DNA from: Osmia lignaria lignaria
Taxonomy: Eukaryota > Arthropoda > Insecta > Hymenoptera > Megachilidae
NCBI RefSeq assembly: GCF_051020975.1
Contig: NC_135042.1
Span: forward strand, 8,889,888 to 8,953,887
DNA length: 64,000 nt
Direction: 5' to 3'
The notes under the pieces are model-generated. The model made no database searches and was not told where the DNA came from. It saw only the letters and a program-made list of their open reading frames with translations. Position 1 is the first letter of the stretch. Each line of letters starts with the position of its first letter. A program made the translations under genes and the position numbers. Shown piece by piece: positions 1-13,678 of this stretch.

Positions 1-1424
1 GTAAATATGTACTATCATAATAGTTTGTCTGTAGTAGTACTTCTTCAATGGCGCTATTGAAACGTACCTCGTCTGTGGATATGGTAGGATTTGATATGAA
101 AGTGATTTACCTTCCATAGCTATGTTCTGATAGTCTGAAACTTCTTTGGTGTCAGTTTTATATTCTTCAATAATACGAAAAAGAATTCAATAATTTATAA
201 TATTGGAGCTTAAGCTTTCATTATTTATTAGAAACGTTAGGTTTATTTATCGTAGGTAACATGTTAGGAGTTAGTAACACATGGTATGGATGTTGAAAAT
301 CTATGTTATCAACATCCAATAATAGTGAAATTCAAGAGTTATCTTCAGCTATAACATTATCTTCCAGATTATGTTAGAATAATCTAATCAATAGCAATGG
401 TGGTATTAACTTCTTTAAATATTGTTTATAATTTCTATCCCCCTAGCATTTCCCAAAACATCGTCTTTCAGTGCTCTTCAGAAATACTTACCAGAATCTT
501 TGCAGATTGACTTTGTATAATACATATTAATTTTATTTTAATGATCGATTCATTTTCTGAAAGATTAGCATCATTTTTATCCACTATGATCAGTGAAAAT
601 TTGCGTTTCTGAAAAAAGAAAAATGTTTTCGGTATTCGAGTTGCATTCCCCTTTCTTTAACCTGGTTTCCACGCAAAACTCGCATTGTTATGCCGCGTAT
701 ATTCCAACGATGTATAGAATATAGGATCCGAAATGTTAATTTATTCGTTGTGTGTTGTCGAGTGCACCTCTGATAAATTACAATATTTCCGCAAGAAGCT
801 GAACGGAAAAATGTAGGTGCCCCAAAATATTGATACTTTATTTTCCGCCGTATAAACTCAACACATAAGTGCCTCAATTAATTAAAAGATGTCCAATCAT
901 CGAGAGAAATCTAAGAACGATCATTTTCTCCTTTCGACGTTGTAGACGATATTGTTGCATTTTGTTTCCGGACAATCGATATTCTAATGCGGTAATCAAT
1001 GTGCTGAAACTAAAACGCGTTGCCGATGCCATTAACATGAATATTTTATTACGTTTCTTTACACCAGGAGAAAATATACTTTTCCCGTGTTCGTGACTCC
1101 AATTACTGAACCGTATCGCTTCCTGAACGGCAATTAATAGGGTAATGGCAACATTTTGTGTAGATATCACAATCGTCAACGCTTTAATGACTGACAAAAG
1201 GATAATGGATTACGAGGAACGATAATATCGTATCATTTATAAGGAATAGAAAAAAGAAGAGTTCATCTTTCGTTAGACGACAATCAATGTCACGTAAGAA
1301 TACCTAATAATTAATTGTTTCAAATAAATATTGACAGAATTAAAAAAATAAATTTCTCTTTTATTTCTGGGAATATTTTCCGGGAACGATTTCTACCACG
1401 ATGAAGAAATAGAAAAACGACGTC

Positions 1425-1762
1425 AGTGGAGCAAAAAGCCACAGAGCGTCGCGTCGTCCAAGGAGGAAGAAACGCGTTGATCGCGAAGAACCCGGAAGGA
1501 ACAGGTCATCTCATCTGCCGCGAGCAGCGGATTTACGCTGGCCAGGTGAGCACAGGTAAATACACCCGGTCCAGTGCACGGCTGGCCGTCGACTCGGCAG
1601 GTAACGAGTGCTGAAGCGGACGGCAAGGAAGAAGGATCGCGAGTGCATTCAACTCGTAGATCGAGCGTGATCCACGCCGGTCGACCTTGACATCGCGAGA
1701 TCCATGGGGGAAATCGGCATAGGCATGACCGGGACCATCAAGTCGGAGAACGTTTCCTGTCG
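1425..1762 (+). other. Candidate promoter and first exon, gene unknown
   Basis: A CpG-rich patch opens with an arthropod initiator-like TCAGTG at 1423-1428. It contains a consensus splice donor CCAG/GTGAGC at about 1544 and a second one, CG/GTAAGT, at 1763. Between them, an ATG at 1704 follows an in-frame TGA at 1668-1670 and opens 19 complete codons (MGEIGIGMTGTIKSENVSC plus a split codon) running straight into the 1763 donor. This could be a short first coding exon, or a 5' UTR exon of a downstream plus-strand gene, including the cadherin gene whose ATG exon begins at 18455. I see no matching second exon nearby, so the assignment is inference. Confidence 0.25.
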
Positions 1763-4700
1763 GTAAGTGCACATGTCAAAAGTAATGGGATGCGAGGTGG
1801 TAGGTCATTTTACCAATTTGAAGATGGTAAATCCATGTACAAGGTGAAACACCTAAGATAAGTCACGTGAATAGTTTCGGAAACAGGAAGTAATGTTTGA
1901 AATAGAAGATGTTTGCTTCCAAGGGGGTTATTAAATAATGGACAATATTCTTTTTTTCAGGTGAAGTTTCTTAGAAGATTTAATCATTTTCATTTTTCTT
2001 TTTTCTCCTTTATTAAACGAGACACCTGTAGAGGCGTTTAGTGCACGACGACTGAATTTCTCGAGCGTTTTTAAATGCAAATAATAATAAAAGGGTGAAA
2101 TTCTTGTGGTATAGGGATCCATGATCCCCTGTCGATTCGTTGAATCTATAACGAGCAGAAAGATTGCACTCGAACGACTGCGGGGAGACAAGAAAAGCAG
2201 GTTACCAGGCTATCGGTGGCCTGTGAACCGCGTTCACGTGGGAAAAAGGGGCAAGGGAACGACGAAGAATAAGCCGACATATTTATTCCGCGAGCGATCG
2301 AGCGTACGGGCGCCGGTTGAATTTCAAATCGAGTTGTTTCGCGAACCGCCGACGACCGTCTTTCGATAGAGACGGTGAGCGATTTCAGCGATCTTTGAAA
2401 CGTTTACCCCTTGATCAGACGGACGAGTTGAAACTTTCAATATTTTTTTATGATACTCCAAGAGACATCCTCTTGTCTTAAGTAGCGGATTCTTCCTGTC
2501 CACGAATTATAAATAGAATCATCTTTGAAAGTTTTCTTACTGTACACAGTAAAATTATTCATTTTTAATTTGCAATTAGCATCTGATAGAGTATAGAGAA
2601 GGAATTTCTGTGCACATTAAATTACTATTACAAAATGGTATTCATGAAATGCAAGCAGATCGTGAGAACGCTTCCGTAAAGTTGCAAAAGAAACGAGAAC
2701 TGATTGTAGGCTCGCGGTCGATCGATACAATCAATCGATCAATTCGCTTGTTTCGGTGTCGATTAACAGAACGCAATCACGCCTCATTTCACTGTAATTA
2801 CTCATCGTATAAATGCAAAGGAATCGATATTTTTCACGTTTTAGTTTGGTGACCTGGATTAGGGCCATCGATTACTCTGAATCGCTTGATAATTGCTCTA
2901 TGGTCATTTTCCTTTTTTTTTTTTAGTAATCGTTTAGATTCTAAATACTGTAATACAATTGAAATTCAATTGGATGCTATGTTATATTAGCATGTTAGAT
3001 TTAAATTTACCGAATAAGCAGATTAAACGGTACTACCGGGTAGAGTTGATGGCATCACTGACCTCTGCTACAGTCCACTGCATTTGCAAAGGCATCGCAA
3101 CATATTGCTAACCGTGTACGATTACTTCGTACCCGTACGAAACACCGGAATCTGAAGCGATTATCCGCTCGCGGATCGGCAATGAGCATTACGAAAATTG
3201 CGTGTAATTCACTCTCGCACGCGCAACGCGTTCAACCATTCAGTGAAAAGTTTAGATTTCGTATCGAGATTCATAAAAATAGAGATACATTGCTGTTTTG
3301 TTGTTCGTTTAGAAATAAACATCTTTAGCCGGGGGTATAGCGGGGCTTAACTTTTACCGAGAATATTTGTATAGTTTCAGAGATTGAATTAAATTGAACT
3401 AAATTGGATATCTTAAACATTAAGTTACTGAAGCGATACGAAAACGAAACTGATTTTGTAGCTCTTGTTAATTGCATAATCGCCAGATAGATTATGGTTG
3501 TTCCGGAGTCAAGAAACATTTTAGAACAGACGGAACTGACCCGTAAATTAATTTTAGCGCGCAACTAGTTCTGCGGGAACCGATCATTCGATCTAATGCA
3601 TTTCTCGTGAAAGGGCGTTGAAATGTGTGTGCACCTCGAACGCACTTTCTGGGTTATGAAAACCATGACTAGTGTTAGTTAAATGAAAAAATAGTATTTG
3701 TAGGTTGTATTGCACCAGAGTAGTTAGGGTAAAGAAACAGAGTGATTTATGAAACTAATGGGTGTAGTAATTATTTGGTGCTTGTGCGCAATTCCCACCA
3801 CATAATTTTTTCCCATGGATTAAAATATAAAATTTTAAATACATATTATCTAATGGCTTTTTCTTAATCGTATGCATAAAGCGGAAAAACGAGTGTTTAA
3901 GATTTGGAAATAAGTGAAAGTCGTAGTTGCATGGAAGTGAGAATTGCCAATTTAATTTAATTTAGTTAGCTTTTTGTAACTTGTGTGAAATCAATGTTGT
4001 CAATTACATAAGTCGAGACTCATTATTAGAACTATGGTTTCATTAAATTTCTTTTATTACTTATTGCAAATGGATTTCTAATTTGATATTTTTATATAGT
4101 ATAATTAATTTGATACAATGATTACCTAAGTTTATTATAGGTATCGAATTTCTTTAAAAATCGATTGATATTAACATAAAGTCTTAATTTATGGTGTGAC
4201 ATACTTTTAGAAATTACCTTGCGCATAATGTTGCCTATGATCTTAATTCCTCACGGAGTGTGCCGTTTGGTCGCATTAAATTTTGGACTTGACCCACTTG
4301 GGCCGTGAGTCCTTCAATTTTAGAGAAGTTTAGGTACTTGTATCTATCATAATTCTTTCGACAATGGCATGATATTTGATTATCACACCTCATTGTTTTA
4401 CATTACACAGTCTGTTTCAAAAGTAGGTGGAAGAACATATTAATTCTTTCTACGAGCTATCCTTTTTGAATACTCGAATATTCAAATTATCATTATGACT
4501 CTAATTCATAGTTCCTCTATAGAAAAATGAAAATATGCCTTTCAGTAATTTCGTCGATCTACATAAATAACAATCGATTCAGGTTAGAAACTCGAGCTGA
4601 TCCTTTATAGTACGTCGAAGGAGTGTCATTGAAAGTATCATAGCTTAGTAAAGGAATTGCACGGTACTGTATCAGAGGAATGCCATTGAAATATGCTTTA

Positions 4701-5195
4701 TACAATGCAATCGGATATTCCTGTTTACTGCTTAGCTTTCAGGTATTGCATATTCGTACCCGTAAAACGCGGAAAGAAAGGGGAACAGTTTTCACGAGCA
4801 AACAGGTCCCAGGCCCTACTTCGATTCTCTTGACCATTCTTGACAACAACGATACCATTTCCGTGTCATTCGGTCAGACCTCGAAAATTCGGATTTCTCG
4901 GTCGATGATTCTGGCGATACCTGTAAATCGAATTCATTGAAATCGAAGCCTATGATCGCTCGACAGCCATCGTTGTTCTTACGGCAGTGTAGTAACGCAT
5001 ACGATTAACATGGTTCTAGAAACGCTGATCGAAATGCTACTAAACTTTCTCCGACACCTCGTAAAATCGCGTCCATCATCGATTAAGCGATTGGGTTTGC
5101 TGAATTATGAAATTGATAATACAAGCTGTATAAAATGATGAAATTCGACAGTCAGCAGGTAGCTTGATCGACGTTTAATCGGAAATGATTAGGTT

Positions 5196-5235
5196 CATGA
5201 CGGCTGAAAACATGACGTGAAAACGTGACGGCTGA
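5196..5235. repeat. Short imperfect tandem repeat with TGACG cores
   Basis: Three imperfect units, CATGACGGCTGAAAA, CATGACGTGAAAA and CGTGACGGCTGA, lie head to tail. Each contains TGACG, and the middle one contains the CRE half-site TGACGT. It may be a small cluster of bZIP (CREB/ATF-type) sites, or simply a local duplication. Confidence 0.4.
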
Positions 5236-5466
5236 TCGAATTGATTCATTCTACTGTGTATTTCTGGGAATAGTTTTTAATATCCCTCATTAGTAAATGA
5301 AATTTCATGAAGAAATTAGTACGTTCTTTGCAAAACAGAAGAAGTTAATTAATGTTACGTAATAATCAACGTGAAACAGTGCTGGGTAAAATATTATTTG
5401 AAGTAGCGAAATGACCGTAACGTAAATTAAAGTAATTCTTTAAACTTGGATGAGATATCTCGCGAT

Positions 5467-5934
5467 TTAATCTTTAACCATAAAAATTCTTATCTCTCCC
5501 ATTTCGATAATCGTCTCTGCTTTTATTTTCATCTTTACTGCCAGATTCGATAGCAATCGTTGATAATTTCTGTTTTCCTCGAGCAATCGTGGTGTTCCGG
5601 TGTTCGAATCGTCGACGCTGGAAGACGCACGACGGCTCCGTTTCGTCGAGCCACGATGTCCCGCTTCGGCTGACAAAACAATGATTATTATCAGACCGAT
5701 GATCCATCCGCTCGAGCGTGTCTCGCGTCTCAACCTGCCCGACGATCGTCGCTCGAGCGTGATGCGTTTGCGCAACGCTCGACCGATCATCGGCCAGTCG
5801 ATCCGAAGCAGCTTCGATATCCGGTATTCCCTAAGAATCTTCTCTTCGCGGCTGAATCGCGTCTTCGTCCCGAATGCATAGGAACGTGAGGCGAATGCGA
5901 GTTGCCTCGAGAAAACGTTAAGCCGCGTAATTTA
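5467..5934 (-). CDS. Candidate first coding exon of a membrane or secreted protein, unknown
   Basis: The minus strand is open from just after a TAA near 5937 down to 5467, about 155 codons, in a CpG-rich patch. The first good ATG is at 5790. From there the peptide has a basic N-terminus, then a hydrophobic run (residues 29-41, WIIGLIIIIVLSA) followed by AEAG, which resembles a signal peptide or signal anchor. A basic/Ser-rich stretch with dibasic sites and a segment rich in Leu, Glu and Arg follow. A donor-like GCA/GTAAAG lies in frame (plus-strand position about 5541), so the last residues before the TAA at 5467 are probably intronic. A very CpG-rich stretch at 5945-5965 would sit upstream as promoter. 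No family is recognised, and any later exons would lie left of here. It could also be a chance open frame produced by CGA-rich sequence. Confidence 0.2.
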
Positions 5935-8900
5935 TGATTTATCACCGGCGCGGCGGCGAGCGGGGAATCAGCTTTAAGAGAGAAATAAAAGCGCTTAGCA
6001 GACGACGTTGACCTGGTAAACGATGTAATTATAGTTGGATCTAGGTGCTTATACCCGGATCATTTTAAATCCGTTTACGGTAAATACCGTTTTGCAGAAG
6101 ATCGTGATTGTTTTATTAAAGTTGCAAGTCATTTTCATTCTTCGTATCTTCGATATTTCTTTGGAACGCTTGAACTGTGCAATTAAAAATGCATTGCTGA
6201 CGATGCAACGCGGAGATTTCGAGTATTTATAATTTATAATTCCACTTTTTATTCTACATTTTCAATGGCTATTAAATTATTATAATATTCGTCAATGTCG
6301 TATATTCCAACCTGAACGTCAACTCTTCGACGACGTATATGTACGCTCCTCCAAGCGAAAGTACAATCTTCCGGACCTCGCATACCTTCAAAATTGATTT
6401 TCCTTGATAATAAAACTATCTAAGGGAGGAATTTTCTTCTGTGCATTATCGATTCACCTCCTTGACCCACGTGTAAGTAGCCCAGCATTAAAGCTTGTAA
6501 ATATAAGGAAACGTTACTCGACGGTACCTTTGCTCGTCTCTTTCGAAAAGTTTTAATCCCATAACTATATAAAATTCATTCTCTCTTTGCCTCTCCCGAG
6601 GCTAAAGTTAAGCGGCAACTGACCGGAAGCTATCGCACGCCATCGTACCTCTTCGTAATTACGAATTTACTTCTTCTCCCCGTTGTTTCTTGCCTGCAGA
6701 GCAACGTGACCGTGTCTAACTGGACATTACAGACGTATTATAACGTCATCTGGCACGGAACACGAGAGTATGCAGGATAGAAGCTGCTTCGAACAGGAAT
6801 TACAGTGGCAAAGAAGGGCAAGGTCGGCACACGGATGTATTCTGTGCTTCGACGATTTTGATACCAAGTGACACGATAGTGCGACGAATAAATCGTGTAC
6901 ATAGGAGCGGTGGAAAATTAATCTTGCTTGGAAATTAATGGCCGGCATACCTTTTTCGAGTTTATGGTCGTTGAGCGTGTCACACACTCGTAATACTATT
7001 AACACGTTAACTGCCTAGCCGAAGCTGTTGAAAGTTTCATTAGGTAGTGCTTTTGTTTTTAATAAATCTTCTCTTCGTTGTCAAGCATTAGGTATTCGCT
7101 CTTTATACTTTCCAAGAACAAAAAGAAATTTAACGTACAATCATAGACTTCAAATAACATTCGAAGCATGAACTTGAACGGTTAATCTCTCTTTTCAAAT
7201 TACTTGAAACTCCGCTCGTTATACTTACAACAATAATTCCAAATGGAACACGATTTTTTACGATCGAACGTCTAGGATCATGACTTTTATTCAGGCTTTA
7301 TCATGTTGAATTATGTACTTCCTTATCTGAGCATGTCAGTTTTCTCTCGATTACCTATCTCATCTTCGTAAAACAGTAGAGAAAGGAAATTCGTGAAGCG
7401 TGTCAAGAAATACTGTACAAATCGTGGCACGATACGTTTTTTCGACGGACTCGCGATTAACGTAATCCGCCTCGACCTTAATAAGCGATAACTCTTTACA
7501 GGTTGTACAGGCGGCTGCGTTCGAGAAGGAAAGTTAGAGAACGCGCACGCGACACGAGCGGAAGTTTCGCTGTAACCGATGTTATTACGCGCCTCTTCGC
7601 AATCTGAAACGATTTATCGGTGAATCGAGAGGTAACAAACGGATAGATGTACGGTTATACACACGTGGTTGTACCGTTAACGTTGTATTATCATCGTTAA
7701 AGTTTCGCGGTTCGTCTGGCCGACACAATGGCTCGCCGAAATAAATTCGTTTCGTGTTGATTTATTATACGATACAGAGCTATATTATAATTTCAATATA
7801 GGGCACAGCGATTCGTGGCTGGCTAGTTGATTTTTGATATAAAATAAATTTTTTCGAGCTTAAAATCTTTATATTTATAATTAGGTATCTGTAATTATAA
7901 TTTGCATATATCGTGTCGAAGATCATTTCTGAGTGCTGGGGATATGGTAATTCTTTCTTTGTTATGTCTGCTAGATTATTAGGTTTTGATTGCAAGAATT
8001 CATGTGCTATTAGATTTCAGATAAAAATGCGATGTTCACCTTGCTAATTGTAAAGATATAAAATTTCATAGATACATGTGAAGTTGAAAATTCATAGCCA
8101 AATTTTGCATTTAGGATGAGTACAACACAATGCAATTAAGTTTCTGCACATAAATCATGTTATCTGTTCTTAAGGGGATTATCGTTATGTAAAACATAAA
8201 GTAGCGAAGTGAACGTAAATCATATACCTACTGCTTTTTCTCAAGATTGCATAAATTATTCGTTGTTTCGTATTATCCAAATTAGTAATGCTACAAAGTT
8301 AACCATTTATACTTGCAACATCTTAAAATTAGTTAGAAACTGCAATTCGCGTAAACGCTTCCGCACTCCTTTTTACTATTCGACTAATCATTATTACATT
8401 TAATGAAACAAAGCAATAGTTGAAAGATAAAAGTCAAAGAAAAGGAAAGGTGGTTACAGAACGGAAGAAAACTTTCAACACCATCAGTACGGTTACAACA
8501 CCGTCTCTGAGTATTATACATTTTTATTTGCACGTTTTGTTCTCCACATTTGTGCGATTTAAGATCTTTCATACGTTCCGATATAATTAGAACGGCTTGT
8601 AAACAGCAAATAAAATCACGATACACTAATTCTCACGTTTAATTGCTTTAATTCATACGCGTATCTACTCTGTTCATATTTTAATTAGTTAGAATATACA
8701 GAGATATCGTTAATTGGTTACATATGAACATGAAATCATTACGGCAGTAAGTGTACGTGCCAAGTTGTGTAGCTTTTGGAACATGGAGATAATCCGTATA
8801 GAGAGCTTGCCAAACGATTTGCATAGCAAACTCGAAGCCAATGATTCGTCTAAAGTGCTGGAAAATTGTGATCAATTTTTCAGTCGAAACTTTGTTTCCG

Positions 8901-11900
8901 TCGAATTTCGAATAAATTGAGACTTTGAGCAAGTCAGGAGGTACATTTGTGTTTTCTGATTTAATCTGCAGTTATTTTTTTGTTTTATTTATTAAAATTG
9001 GTTTTACATTACGTATTTTTCAAACTACCCAATGTTTAATGGAAGGTATCGTTCTTTAGTTAATCTTCGGACGGCGGACCATGGAGAGAGCCATAATTTT
9101 AATATCCTTGCATATATTTTGTAAATTTGTTCAAGGGTTAAAATAGATGGATATTCAATAAAATACTTAATTCAATGTTGTAAACATAAAAAAAACTCTT
9201 CCAGCAATCGAACAAGCTTGCATAAATCCAAAGAGAATGTTATCTCGGTTGTTCAAGCTCAATAAATCGTAATCTTTCAACTGAGACATATTAAAACACA
9301 AGAGACGTTGCGCACGCGAGACAAGATAGAAAACGGTGAAAAACGAGGGAAAAAGTGGTTCATAAGTATTCCTGCAGCGAGGTTTCCATAGAAAGTGTAC
9401 CGAAATCGATGAAATCCTCTGCTGGCTTTTCCTTTTTCATCCGCGATCCAGTTGATACTGTGCCACGGGTCCTCGATGCCAGGTACCTATACTTTCTGCT
9501 CCTTCGATGAATTCCCCGACACGTTCGGTTTTATCGGCAAACAGTCGACGACCAGAGTTTCAGCTTGTCTAAATTCATTCGTCGAATCAATTCTACGCTG
9601 TCAGTTTATTTCTAGAACGATCGCAAGGGGCTAGATTTAGTACAGGATCGATTGATACCGATTAGTTTACGACATTCAGAGACGAATTAATTTCGTTCCT
9701 TGGGGGATTGCGATTAATCCACCAAGGCGACGAAATTGCGTGCCAACATGTATAAGAAACATCCGCAATGTCCTCATGATGCTTCGTTCCTCTTAAAATA
9801 ATTGAAACCATTTTTCATAATTCTTGAGTTTACAAAGTATAATTTATATTTGAAATTGGTAGACCTTTTCATACATCAAGCATGTATTTTGAAAGCCTCG
9901 ATAGCTAAAAGTCGACAAAAAATTAATAATCCTAATGAAATGAAGGTGTTAGCGAGTCAATTTATCAGGATTATTGGAAATTCGAATTATTATTCCCTGC
10001 GTCGTAGCAGACACACGATAAGAGTTTGCCGCGTTCGGAAAAAATAATATGTATTTAAAATAATGCCGTATCTAACCCACCCACTGGCCAAACCAATTAC
10101 TTTTGTCCGAGTTCACCCCGTTCGAAAGTGATTCCCGTTACTTTTACCAGCCCATTAAATTCTCCAAGCGTTTCAGACAGATTTTGCATTCGATGCGCAC
10201 AATGTGTGTTTACTCTCACGTTCGAAGGATATTTTTCGATTCTGATCGAACCACCGTAAACGAATTGCCACCATTCACGTCCAGATGACACGCGAATCAT
10301 TCCGTTAACTCGACAAAGTCTACTACATACGTTGACGCTTTATAAATTAAGAGTAGAAACAGTTAAATTTTTCAATTAGTAAAATAGCCATGTTATTCCA
10401 TGTTTTCCTTCCGTAAGGTATATAGATATTTTAGCTTTAATTAGGAGCTATACGAATTATCCCCGAGTTTTCAAAACATCCCAGCTGGTAAATCAAACAT
10501 CGTCGAGCTCGAGGAATATTAATGAACTTCAATGAAAGTTGAAGTGCAGTGAAACCGCGGCAAAAGGCTGGAACACGTACGATTCTGCAGCCAGAGGCCG
10601 CGAACTTCTCTTTTATCGACTTCTTTTCTCGTCGTCTATTGTACGTCGATTCGACGGAGGGTCTGAGGGGGGATCTCGTATTAAAAGCCGAAACACAGAC
10701 GCGTCGTCGGCGGTCGTATTGTTCGGCACGAGGAACCGTAACGACGATGCAAAAGACTCTTGACCTCTTTCCGCAAGCAGCCTCGCACTTCACACTTTAT
10801 GTTTCCACGTAATAATCGGCAAACGCGAAAGGACAGACGCCCCTAACGAGTTCCTATGTATTTTTGCATCTGTGTCGGTGCACGCGTCTTCTGAAGCCAG
10901 AAGACATTCAGGAAACCCTCGACGTGTTTCAATTTCATGCGACCACAATGGAAATTTTAATTTTCAAATGGGTGTGCGGTCGTGGATGAAGGTTCAATCG
11001 TTTCTGGTAGAATTGAAAATTTTACTTTTGCATATATGCAACGATGCAGCTAACAAATTCTATGCATCTTTTTTTAAAAAAAGGAATAGCATTTTTTGTT
11101 GTATTAATCGATTTTTTGGAATATTCTGACTAGAAAAGTGATGTAGGGTATGATATTGAAAATATTAACAGAGATGCAGTTGCACTTTCTAGATGCATCG
11201 TTGCACTCTGTGTAGAATGTACTAACATTTATATATGTTGGACTTTGTTTCTATTTCATACTTAACCTTGGTAATTTCATTAACACCACGTCGGAATAAT
11301 GAATTTTATTCGGTCATTAAACGAGTCATTCGTCAGATACGAGTGCATCCATTATGGGGTTGTATAGTTGTCTTTAAACGAAATGGCGCCGGCAATGGCA
11401 CTATTCTTTTGCCATTTGACGGTCATTCACTACCTATAAATAATAATATCGACGAGTATTTAATAAAGAAATGGAATTCAGAATGCTTGTATGTTTCGGT
11501 TGAATTGGATTTCAATTGAAATAGCCTTGAGCCAAGTTGATTTCATTCGTGTTATTCACTGACGCGTGAAGACATTCAGCTACTTGTAAGATTAATGACG
11601 AATGAAGTACGAGTATTTGAAAATATATGTGCCGATCCTAAGATGTCTTAAGTCTTTAGATCTTAGAATCCTAGATCTGGTGTCTATTGTTCAAGGATTG
11701 AGATCTGGGATGTGGAATTAGAGATTTTTCGATTAGGTTTAGGTGTTTTTGGTTTGAATTTCGTTTAATTTTCAAACTTTCGTTTTCTAAACAACTCACA
11801 ACATTCGGAAACAATGAAGTTTCTATAAAACATTTATTTCTTGGCATGTCCACTAATACTATGCGAATTTCAATGGTGAAACCGCTTTACATCAACTGTG

Positions 11901-13558
11901 AAAAGCTTGTTTTGCCGACGAATAAATTCAGTGACAGTTCAGTGAAACCTGGATCGCTTGTTGACTCCTGATTCAACCAACACGGTGTTTAAGAACTTAA
12001 TAAACTTTCTATAAATGTTCCTAAGAAATCACGAAATTCGGATTTCTTTATAATCACTTAATTTCCTAGATCCTTTGAAAAAAGATTCTTTTCTTTAGTT
12101 TTATCACTGTCTTATATGACTGGAAAGAAAATTTCATATTTCTACTCAAATGCTTTTAATGCATTTCAGTTCCTAAACATTGAATAAGACATTCAATTAC
12201 CTCATCATCGTCTATAAAACTTTCATGTCTATCAATAAGATTTACACTCAATTTCGCAAAACAAATAATTCAAACAGAAAATTGATATTCCTGTTTTTCA
12301 TGCAATATATAAATACCATTCATTTCCTCCATTCTATATATTTTTTTTCATACATTAGCGGTGTTTAACGCGTGTCGCGAATAAATCACAATCTCAAACA
12401 CCTCCATCTCCGCAACAAGCCGTGTACACGGAAACGAGTCTATATTTTAAATTTATCGGACAATTTTATGGAACAAACACATCTCCTTGCCACTAGTCAC
12501 ATTTTGATTTACTAGAGTACAATAAATCTTGCTGAAACATTCGTCTTACGATTGCCTCTTTCCTCTCGATTACCGTCGAACATATGTATTTCGCACATTC
12601 TTTTTATTGCAGTGAGAAGACATATAAAATTGAATAATGCATTCAATTCATAGATCTTTTTCTTTGATATAGAGATCGATTTTAATTCAGAGGAAAATAC
12701 ATCGTATCGATACAAGTAAATTAATTCTTATGGTGTACAATTTTTATTATGTACGAAAAGAAAAGGAATTTTCCTGATTAGGAAATTATTCAGTTAACAG
12801 GTTGTAGGATTTCTGAAAGGCACACGTTTCGGCTTTATCGCAAAAACGATCGTGGGTTACGGTTCCCCACTTATTTGCATGATTCTGTCCGCGTTACGTT
12901 CACTTTTCCTCGCTTAATTTGACCGCGTGATTACCTTGGAAGGTTCTTGCCTTGGTTAAACCATTGTCTGGTCTCGAATTCCTCTGAATTCATAGTAGAA
13001 CTATGTTGTTTCACCCCGGTGCGACACGTTGATCCAAAATTACTTAACGAGGAAGTAAGGACTTTAAAAAGAGCACGAAGAAGTGATGCTGAAGCAATAG
13101 AATTTCTATTTACTTTAATTAAATGATTGAAACGAATCAATTTGCTAGACATTTCTTTGTTGAATATTTGGTTAGAGAACTTTGAGGATATTTTAAGAGA
13201 AAGATTTACTGGTTCTTTTCTCCTATTGAAAAACTAATTCACTTTGCAAAGCAGCGCGTTGTTGAATATCAACTTTTTCCGAACCTTGACCGTGAAAGTC
13301 AGCGAAATCTTATTCGTTGGGTAAATTTGAAATTGATCTCACGTACCATTCTGCACGCGCACCGACACGTGTGTCTTTCCACCATTTGTCCGTACCAGAT
13401 TGATTTCAAATTGTAAAGTAAGAATTCAACCACTGTCTTTCTTCCTATGCAAAAATATGGGGATCAACTTTAAGTTCTTCGTAGGTTTCTTGAAAAGAAA
13501 ATGGGAGAGGTTTTTCTGCTACTCTTAGCTAAAGCTCTCTCTAAGCTTTCTCTGCGTT

Positions 13559-13678
13559 CCTCCTAGGTTCTCCCTGAGCTACCCATGGCTTCTCCTGTAC
13601 TCTCTTTAGGTTCCCCCTGGGTTTTCCTTAGGTTCTCTCTAGGCTCTCTTTAGTCTCTCCCTACGTACTCCCTAGTCT
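13559..13678. repeat. Degenerate 11-bp minisatellite
   Basis: About eleven head-to-tail copies of a pyrimidine-rich 11-bp unit close to CTCCCTAGGTT. One unit is 10 bp, and copies differ at one to four positions. Less regular copies extend left to about 13527. A related stretch, TTCCTAAGCTCCCCTTGGGTT, recurs at about 15238-15259, so the unit has spread or been duplicated locally. Confidence 0.75.

Noticed and set aside
5595..5620. TTCGAATC, resembling a tRNA T-arm core
   Set aside because: No matching acceptor stem, D-arm or anticodon arm around it. Other occurrences (29.27, 59.69 kb) fail in the same way.
10437..10812. Overlapping ORFs on both strands near 10.5-10.8 kb
   Set aside because: No recognisable motif, similar openness on both strands, no convincing splice sites.
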